A stretch of 9,484 nt of DNA, taken from contig WAJW01000059.1 in NCBI GenBank assembly GCA_015523685.1, forward strand, positions 1 through 9,484, written 5' to 3'. Position 1 is the first letter of the stretch. The number at the start of each line of letters is the position of its first letter. Source of the stretch: Archaeoglobaceae archaeon. GTDB taxonomy: Archaea > Halobacteriota > Archaeoglobi > Archaeoglobales > JdFR-42. The notes below the pieces were generated by a model. That model ran no database searches, was not told the origin of the DNA, and saw only the letters and a program-made list of their open reading frames with translations. Position numbers and translations under genes: made by a program. Shown in pieces: positions 5,219 through 9,484 of this stretch.

Positions 5219-6102
5219 CAGGCATCCAACCCGAATTTTTTTGCATTCATATCCGCTATTTCCTGAATTTTCTCAATGATCTCCTTACCCCTTTCATCCT
5301 TAAAAAGGTGTCTGAATCTTGCCTGCATCCGGAGGTATTCTTCCACGGGTTTCCTCTTCTTTATCTTCCTGACTGAGATAAGTTCTCCATTTTCATACTC
5401 GAAAATCGGATACAGGCCTGTTTCCACGGCAAGTCTCGCAACCTCAACAGTTTTGCTGGAGTCGTAACCCCAACCCGGAACGCAGGGAGAGTGTATCTGG
5501 ATGTAGGAGGGCCCCACTATCCCTCCGGCCTTTCTGACCTTTTTCTTTATATCCCCGAGATATGCGATGGATGAGGTTGCAACATATCTGGCTTTATGGG
5601 CAAGAGCAAAAGAGGGCATGTCCTTTTTATCGAGAGAATTCCCCGGAATCACCTTTCCAGCGGGAGATGTGGTTGTATGGGCTCCCAGAGGAGTAAGACC
5701 ACTCATCTGAACCCCCGTGTTCATATAGGCTTCGTTGTCGTAGCAGATGTACAGTACATCATGGCCCCTGAACAGCATTCCTGAGAGAGTCTGAACCCCT
5801 ATATCCGCGGTAGCTCCGTCTCCAGCTATAACAACCACTTTTCCTTCATCCTTCCTGCCAAGGGCTTTCAGGGCGGATTCAATTCCAGATGCCACTGCCC
5901 CGGCGTTTTCGAACAGGGAGTGTATGTAGGGCACATCCCACGAGCTTTCAGGATATGGTGTGCTCACAACCTCCATACATCCTGTTGAATTAACAACAAA
6001 GCATTTTCCATCGAGGGCCTGAAGAACATGCCTGAGGGTTATCACACACCCACAGCCCGCACACGCCCTGTGACCCGGCCCAAAAAAATCAGGAGGATTC
6101 AC
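5218..6102 (-). CDS. porB: Pyruvate:ferredoxin oxidoreductase, beta subunit
   Basis: Thiamine diphosphate-binding subunit of POR, which interconverts pyruvate + CoA and acetyl-CoA + CO2 with ferredoxin. Full length at 294 residues. It has the TPP/Mg motif GDGATADIG (94-102) completed by Asn123 in YDNEAYMNTG, and cysteines Cys14 and Cys17 (ACAGCG), Cys42 (STGC) and Cys207 (SPCVPGW) at the positions that bind the proximal [4Fe-4S] cluster in POR enzymes. The ATG overlaps the porA stop by 4 nt (ATGA) and its own TGA overlaps purO's ATG. The MNTGVQMSGLTP-G-HTTTSPAG stretch is typical of pyruvate-specific members; a related 2-oxoacid specificity is less likely. Confidence 0.95.
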   Translation of the reverse strand: MNPPDFFGPGHRACAGCGCVITLRHVLQALDGKCFVVNSTGCMEVVSTPYPESSWDVPYIHSLFENAGAVASGIESALKALGRKDEGKVVVIAGDGATADIGVQTLSGMLFRGHDVLYICYDNEAYMNTGVQMSGLTPLGAHTTTSPAGKVIPGNSLDKKDMPSFALAHKARYVATSSIAYLGDIKKKVRKAGGIVGPSYIQIHSPCVPGWGYDSSKTVEVARLAVETGLYPIFEYENGELISVRKIKKRKPVEEYLRMQARFRHLFKDERGKEIIEKIQEIADMNAKKFGLDA

Positions 6103-7283
6103 AGAATCGCCTCCCTGACTGGCCTTACATCTCCAAAATGGAAACCCTCTTTCCTTTCTCCTCTAATACACTCCATAATGAGCTTCTCCAGAACCCTTTC
6201 GGGAACATCCCTTCCTCCCAGACCCACGGCAAAACCGTAGGCCTCAGGCCTGTTCTCTGAATGATACAATGCACCCTTGACCTCACTGAAAATAGCACCT
6301 TCCGAGCCCGGAGATACATCCTTTTCGAAAACGATCACCTTATCCACTCCATCTGCAATCTTCCTCATAGCATCAGCCGGAAATGGTCTGAAACACAGCA
6401 TTTTCCCTACTTTAACCCCGAACCCATCGTTTCCAAGCTTTTCTGCCACCTCCTTAACAGTGCTCACGAGTGACCCTGAAGATACAACCAGAACATCACC
6501 ATCTTCCGGACCATGAACAGGGAGGAGATCGGTTTCACCCCTTTGAAAATGTTCGTTGAATTCTTTCAGGGATTCAGCAATTTTCTTTTCAGCCCTTTCC
6601 ATGGCCCTGGTCTGAACATACCTGAATTCCGTATAATATTCAGGGGTTGCAAGGGCTCCAAAGGTCAGCGGGTTCTCAGTTGTCAGATAAACCTCTGGAT
6701 TATAGTCGGGTAAGAAGTCCCTTATCTCCGATTCCTCAAAAAGCTCCACGGGTTCGTAGGCATGAGTTAAGATGAAACCATCCATACAGACCATGGAGGG
6801 GAGCCTCACCTCTATATCCTCTGAAACTCTGTATGCAATCGCAAGCAGATCATGGGCTTCCTGTATATCCTCTGCATAGAACTGAATCCAGCCCGAATCC
6901 CTCTGGGATATGGAATCCTGCTGATCATTCCAGATGTTGAGGGGTGCAGAAAGAGCTCTGTTTGCAACCGATATAACTATCGGTAGTCTCATTCCTGCTG
7001 CATTGAACAGGACCTCATGCATGAGTGCAAGTCCCTGAGATGATGTGGATGTAAAAGTCCTTGCTCCCGTGGCAGATGCACCGACAAGTATGGAAATGGC
7101 GGAAAATTCAGAATCGGCCCTGACGTACTCAGCGTTAAGCTCTCCGTTGGCTATGTACTCAGAAATTTTTTCCACAATATGGGTCTGAGGAGTGATCGGA
7201 TATGCAGCTATTACATCGGGTTTGATTGTTCTAACAGCATGGGCAACCGCAATGGAACCTTCAACAACCTTTCTCATAATCAT
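6099..7283 (-). CDS. porA: Pyruvate:ferredoxin oxidoreductase, alpha subunit
   Basis: Large catalytic subunit of POR, 394 residues, full length. The N-terminal pyrimidine-binding domain has GSIAVAHAV, YPITPQT (28-34), the DSEFSAISILVGASATGAR stretch and TSTSSQGLALMHE; NDQQDSISQRDSGWIQFYAED is the conserved substrate-side loop found in pyruvate enzymes. The C-terminal transketolase-like domain carries DVLVVSSGSLVST and the FRPFP motif. Two in-frame starts exist: ATG 7283, overlapping the porD stop as ATGA, and ATG 7277 two codons later, which has better spacing from a weak GGGATGAT element. The protein is unaffected in any important way. It sits between porD and porB with overlapping ends on both sides. 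Confidence 0.95.
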   Translation of the reverse strand: MIMRKVVEGSIAVAHAVRTIKPDVIAAYPITPQTHIVEKISEYIANGELNAEYVRADSEFSAISILVGASATGARTFTSTSSQGLALMHEVLFNAAGMRLPIVISVANRALSAPLNIWNDQQDSISQRDSGWIQFYAEDIQEAHDLLAIAYRVSEDIEVRLPSMVCMDGFILTHAYEPVELFEESEIRDFLPDYNPEVYLTTENPLTFGALATPEYYTEFRYVQTRAMERAEKKIAESLKEFNEHFQRGETDLLPVHGPEDGDVLVVSSGSLVSTVKEVAEKLGNDGFGVKVGKMLCFRPFPADAMRKIADGVDKVIVFEKDVSPGSEGAIFSEVKGALYHSENRPEAYGFAVGLGGRDVPERVLEKLIMECIRGERKEGFHFGDVRPVREAIL

Positions 7284-7549
7284 CCCTTCGTTTCGTATAC
7301 CATCTCTATTGCGTCAACGGGGCAAACGTCCCCGCAGATTCCGCATCCCTTGCAGTAGTCATAATCCATTTCGATCTTCTCATCAACCACAGAAATGCAC
7401 GGTTCAGGACAGTAGTTCACGCACCTCATGCATAGGATGCACTTTTCATGATCAACAACTGGTTTGAAAACTTTCCAGGAGCCAGTTTTGTTTTTTCTGG
7501 CGGTTCCTGGTTTAACAACTCCTCCAAGGGTAATAACAACCTCATCCAT
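7280..7549 (-). CDS. porD: Pyruvate:ferredoxin oxidoreductase, delta subunit (2[4Fe-4S] ferredoxin-like)
   Basis: Small electron-transfer subunit of POR with two ferredoxin-type clusters. The 89-residue protein has CILCMRCVNYCP (Cys37, 40, 43, 47) and CKGCGICGDVCP (Cys66, 69, 72, 76), each followed by the expected proline, and an N-terminal extension with GSWKVFKPVVD as in PorD proteins. It starts immediately after the porG stop with no gap; AGGATGAGAT just ahead can serve as its ribosome binding site. Its TGA overlaps the upstream porA start. Confidence 0.94.
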   Translation of the reverse strand: MDEVVITLGGVVKPGTARKNKTGSWKVFKPVVDHEKCILCMRCVNYCPEPCISVVDEKIEMDYDYCKGCGICGDVCPVDAIEMVYETKG

Positions 7550-8098
7550 CTATCTCATCCTCTCGTAAGCTATTTCTGCAAGCCTTGCATTTTTCTCTCC
7601 CATCTGACCGCTGAATCTTTCCATGATGGCATCTTTTATGGATCCGATGGAGATCAAACCTGTAGCCCCCGCAAATGCACCTATCATCGCCGTGTTTGTT
7701 ATGGGTCTGCCCAGCACCTCGATGGCCAGTCTTGTTGCATCTATCGTTTTGAGTTCCGTATTTATTCCGTAATCAAGTTCTTCAGCCCTTTTAGGTGTGT
7801 TTATAATGGCCATCCCGTCTTCTTTTAGACCTGCATCCACTCTCTCCACATCGAGGAGGGTTGGGTCCTGAACAATTATGTAGTCGGGTTCATAAATCTG
7901 AGTTTTTTTCGTTATTTTGCTGTCAGATATCCTCAAGAAAGCCCTGACGGGAGCACCTCTCCTCTCGACTCCAAAAGAAGGAAAAGCCTGACTGTAAAGA
8001 CCATCTTTAAAAGCAGATATGGCTAAAAGTTCCGCAGCGGTAACAGATCCCTGACCACCCCTACCGTGAATACGAACCTCCACAATAAATACTGACAC
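7550..8098 (-). CDS. porG: Pyruvate:ferredoxin oxidoreductase, gamma subunit
   Basis: First gene of the por operon. The 182-residue protein has the family's opening VRIHGRGGQGSVTAAELLA, SFGVERRGAPVRAFLRIS in the middle and NTAMIGAFAGATGL near the C terminus, all characteristic of PorG, the subunit that supports CoA binding. The start is a GTG at 8098, preceded by GGAAGAGGTG; a second GTG at 8083 (giving an N terminus two residues before RIHGRGGQG) would match the length of many PorG proteins, but has no ribosome binding site. An ATG at 8111 is out of frame. The order G-D-A-B is the common archaeal one. Confidence 0.94.
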   Translation of the reverse strand: MSVFIVEVRIHGRGGQGSVTAAELLAISAFKDGLYSQAFPSFGVERRGAPVRAFLRISDSKITKKTQIYEPDYIIVQDPTLLDVERVDAGLKEDGMAIINTPKRAEELDYGINTELKTIDATRLAIEVLGRPITNTAMIGAFAGATGLISIGSIKDAIMERFSGQMGEKNARLAEIAYERMR

Positions 8099-8138
8099 CT
8101 CTTCCAGCCATTATACATTCTGTTATTTATGAGTTTCT

Positions 8139-8158
8139 GATTATATTCCCGTATAAAT
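8139..8158 (-). promoter_or_regulatory. Probable promoter of the por-purO-padR-DUF1405 operon
   Basis: Two TATA-like boxes are present on the minus strand: ATTTATAC (8158-8151) and GAATATAA (8148-8141). Either gives a short 5' leader of roughly 20-30 nt before GTG 8098. A third A/T-rich stretch near 8125-8133 would imply a leaderless start. The sequence alone does not decide. Confidence 0.35.
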
Positions 8159-8162
8159 CATA

Positions 8163-8185
8163 ATTTCAGATTCTAATTCTGAAAT
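8163..8185. promoter_or_regulatory. Perfect inverted repeat ATTTCAGA-N7-TCTGAAAT between por and fwd, candidate operator
   Basis: Two exact 8-bp arms (8163-8170 and 8178-8185) flank 7 bp. The element lies 4 bp beyond the putative por TATA box, where TFB would contact the BRE, and about 35 bp upstream of the fwd TATA box. A regulator here could affect both divergent operons. It is unlikely to be a terminator: it lies between two divergent starts and has no T-run as expected for either strand. Confidence 0.4.
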
Positions 8186-8217
8186 AATTTATCATTTGAT
8201 TAAAGAAACTCCGACAT

Positions 8218-8227
8218 CTATTTATAG
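8218..8227 (+). promoter_or_regulatory. Probable TATA box of the fwdDB operon
   Basis: CTATTTATAG is a good TATA-like element. It would place transcription start near 8250, leaving a leader of about 20 nt that carries GGGGAT (8263-8268) ahead of ATG 8272. Confidence 0.45.
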
Positions 8228-8271
8228 CAAGATTTAAGTGTAAACACTGATATTTCTGGGCTGGGGATATT

Positions 8272-8655
8272 ATGGGCATTAATGTTGATGTAATAACCGG
8301 GAGAACCCTGAAACAGGGCAGTTATGTTGATTCAAAGCTTTCCAGCGAATATTTTGAGGCAGTTGCTGTATGTGAGATAAATCCGGAGGACTGTCTGAAA
8401 CTTGGTGTGAAATCCGGTGACAGGGTTAGGGTAAAGACGGACTATGGAGAGACTGTGGTTTTTGTGAAAGAAAGCAAAGAGGTGCCTCAGGGAATCGTTT
8501 TCATACCCCTTGGCCCCTATGCAAACATGGTCATTGATCCAGATACCAGAGGAACGGGAATGCCGGGTTTCAAGGGAGTGAAGGGGAGCGTCGAAAGAAC
8601 GGAAAGTAACGTCCCCACTCTTGATGAGATCATCGATCATATGAAGGTGATATGA
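8272..8655 (+). CDS. fwdD: Formylmethanofuran dehydrogenase, subunit D
   Basis: Small subunit that completes the molybdopterin-dinucleotide-binding fold of the B subunit in formylmethanofuran dehydrogenase, the enzyme that reduces CO2 onto methanofuran or runs the reverse. The 127 residues are full length. The beta-barrel signature of the molybdopterin-dinucleotide-binding family is visible: INPEDCLKLGVKSGDRVRVKTDYGE (about 36-60), QGIVFIPLGPYANMVI (73-88) and GTGMPGFKGVKGSVE (about 94-108), the last typical of FwdD/FmdD. The stop TGA overlaps the fwdB start region, so the two are translationally coupled. Whether the enzyme holds tungsten (Fwd) or molybdenum (Fmd) cannot be told from this subunit. 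Confidence 0.93.
   Translation: MGINVDVITGRTLKQGSYVDSKLSSEYFEAVAVCEINPEDCLKLGVKSGDRVRVKTDYGETVVFVKESKEVPQGIVFIPLGPYANMVIDPDTRGTGMPGFKGVKGSVERTESNVPTLDEIIDHMKVI
8646..8651 (+). promoter_or_regulatory. Ribosome binding site GGTGAT that favours the fwdB start at 8655
   Basis: GGTGAT ends 3 nt before ATG 8655, the same spacing as the GGAGGTGA site of the aldolase gene, and directly abuts the alternative ATG at 8652. The later ATG is therefore preferred. Confidence 0.45.
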
Positions 8656-9484
8656 TGAAGTCTCTTTTTAACATGAAATGCAACTTCTGTGGAAATGTGT
8701 GTGACGACATACTCGTTCAGATCGAAGAGGGAAACTTCACAACGAAAAATACATGCAAGCTCGGTTATCACAAATTCCTGGAACATCCAAGGATCGAACA
8801 TCCTGTGGTGAACGGAAAAAAAGTGAGCTATGATGAGGCGATAGAAACCGCAGGCAGAATCCTTTCAGAGTCTAAAAAGCCACTCCTCTACGGATGGGCA
8901 TCAACCGTGAATGAGGCAATCAAGATCGGTGTATCTCTTGCAGAAATGCTTGGTGGGGTTTATGATAACACGTCATCGGTGTGCCATGCTCCAACAACCC
9001 TCGCCATTCAGGAGGCGGGAATACCCTCAGCCTCTCTCGGCCAGATAAAGAACAGGGCTGACCTCCTTATATTCTGGGGATGTAACCCCATGAGCGCCCA
9101 TCCAAGACATCCCACCAGATATTCGGTTTTTCCGAAGGGATTCTTTGTCTCTGGAAGAAGGAAGAGACATGTTGTGGTTGTGGATGTTCGCAAAACGAAG
9201 ACAGCAGTGATGGCAGATGAGTTCATCCAGATCCCGCCAAACAGTGATTATCTGATCATTTCCGCCCTGAGAGCTATCCTGAGAGGAGAAGGGGATAAAC
9301 TTCCAGATGAGATATGCGGGATTGGCAAAGATGTCCTCAACGGACTTGTGGAAAGGATGAAGTCTGCAGGATTTGGGGCACTTCTTTACGGTCTGGGAAT
9401 GACACAATCCGCGGGCAGACACAAGAATGTTGAGAACGCCATAAGGCTCGTTCAGGAACTGAACAGCTATACCCGGTTTGTTCT
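8655..9484 (+). CDS. fwdB: Formylmethanofuran dehydrogenase, subunit B (partial)
   Basis: Catalytic molybdopterin subunit; about 276 of the usual 430 or so codons are present before the window ends. Reading from ATG 8655, MKCNFCGNVCDDI gives Cys9, Cys12 and Cys16, which with Cys34 (NTCKLGYHKF) form the N-terminal [4Fe-4S] site. TSSVCHAPTTLA places Cys110 where FwdB proteins carry the Mo/W ligand, so this is the cysteine and not the selenocysteine form. FWGCNPMSAHPRHPTRYS and the KRHVVVVDVRKTKTA stretch are the expected cofactor-binding segments. ATG 8652 is also in frame and would add one Met. The frame stays open to 9484. Confidence 0.94.
   Translation, partial: MKSLFNMKCNFCGNVCDDILVQIEEGNFTTKNTCKLGYHKFLEHPRIEHPVVNGKKVSYDEAIETAGRILSESKKPLLYGWASTVNEAIKIGVSLAEMLGGVYDNTSSVCHAPTTLAIQEAGIPSASLGQIKNRADLLIFWGCNPMSAHPRHPTRYSVFPKGFFVSGRRKRHVVVVDVRKTKTAVMADEFIQIPPNSDYLIISALRAILRGEGDKLPDEICGIGKDVLNGLVERMKSAGFGALLYGLGMTQSAGRHKNVENAIRLVQELNSYTRFV

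Noticed and set aside
8099..8271. Search for a classical PadR operator (ATGT-N8-ACAT) or a small RNA in the por-fwd gap
   Set aside because: No ATGT/ACAT pair with proper spacing was found, and the gap has no clear RNA fold with a terminator. The only strong symmetry is the ATTTCAGA dyad, which is listed separately.
8982..8984. Possible selenocysteine in FwdB
   Set aside because: The metal-ligand codon in SVCHAPTT is TGT, an ordinary cysteine, and no in-frame TGA occurs in the visible gene.
9027..9422. 131-codon open frame on the minus strand
   Set aside because: It lies wholly antisense to fwdB, whose protein motifs are unmistakable; the antisense translation shows no recognisable family.
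1..9484. tRNA or rRNA genes, CRISPR repeats, insertion sequences, defence genes
   Set aside because: No spaced direct repeats, transposase motifs, tRNA-like cloverleaf sequence or rRNA-like stretches were seen; coding sequence fills nearly all of the window.

Overview
The window reads as ordinary chromosomal DNA from a euryarchaeon. It encodes an archaeal Holliday junction resolvase (Hjc), the archaea-specific IMP cyclohydrolase PurO, a two-subunit class I fumarase, an FmdE-family protein, four-subunit pyruvate:ferredoxin oxidoreductase in the archaeal order porG-D-A-B, and the D and B subunits of formylmethanofuran dehydrogenase. Archaeal signals agree: A/T-rich TATA-like boxes about 25 bp before start codons, apparently leaderless heads of operons, and GGAGGTGA-type ribosome binding sites before internal or UTR-bearing genes. 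The formylmethanofuran dehydrogenase points to a methanogen, an Archaeoglobus-like organism or a relative that runs the methyl branch of the C1 (Wood-Ljungdahl) pathway. The exact lineage cannot be fixed from this sequence.

Layout. The left edge (1-177, minus) is the N-terminal part of a class II aldolase. It is divergent from hjc (251-667, plus). hjc converges, with a 2-nt gap, on a minus-strand operon running fmdE-like (2655-2119), fumarase alpha (2078-1257), fumarase beta (1251-670). Divergent from that operon is a plus-strand gene (2729-3622) for a ribbon-helix-helix DNA-binding domain fused to what looks like a PurM/AIR-synthase-type domain. The 73-bp gap between them holds a perfect 8-15-8 inverted repeat that overlaps one TATA box and abuts the other.

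A second, tightly packed minus-strand operon runs from 8098 down to 3585: porG, porD, porA, porB, purO, a PadR-type regulator with a C-terminal TRASH metal-binding domain, and a DUF1405 membrane protein. Junctions are abutting, overlapping by 1-4 nt, or separated by 1-7 nt. Its last gene overlaps the 3' end of the RHH regulator by 38 bp. From the same 173-bp divergent region (8099-8271) the plus strand carries fwdD and fwdB, the latter cut by the window end.

Together the genes describe central carbon metabolism of an anaerobic archaeon: CO2 to or from formylmethanofuran (Fwd), acetyl-CoA to or from pyruvate (Por), fumarate to or from malate (fumarase), and the last step of purine ring closure (PurO). 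No RNA genes, mobile elements or CRISPR arrays were seen. The parts most worth a second look are regulatory: the RHH-PurM-like fusion with its dyad, the PadR-TRASH regulator inside the por operon, and the ATTTCAGA-N7-TCTGAAAT dyad between por and fwd.
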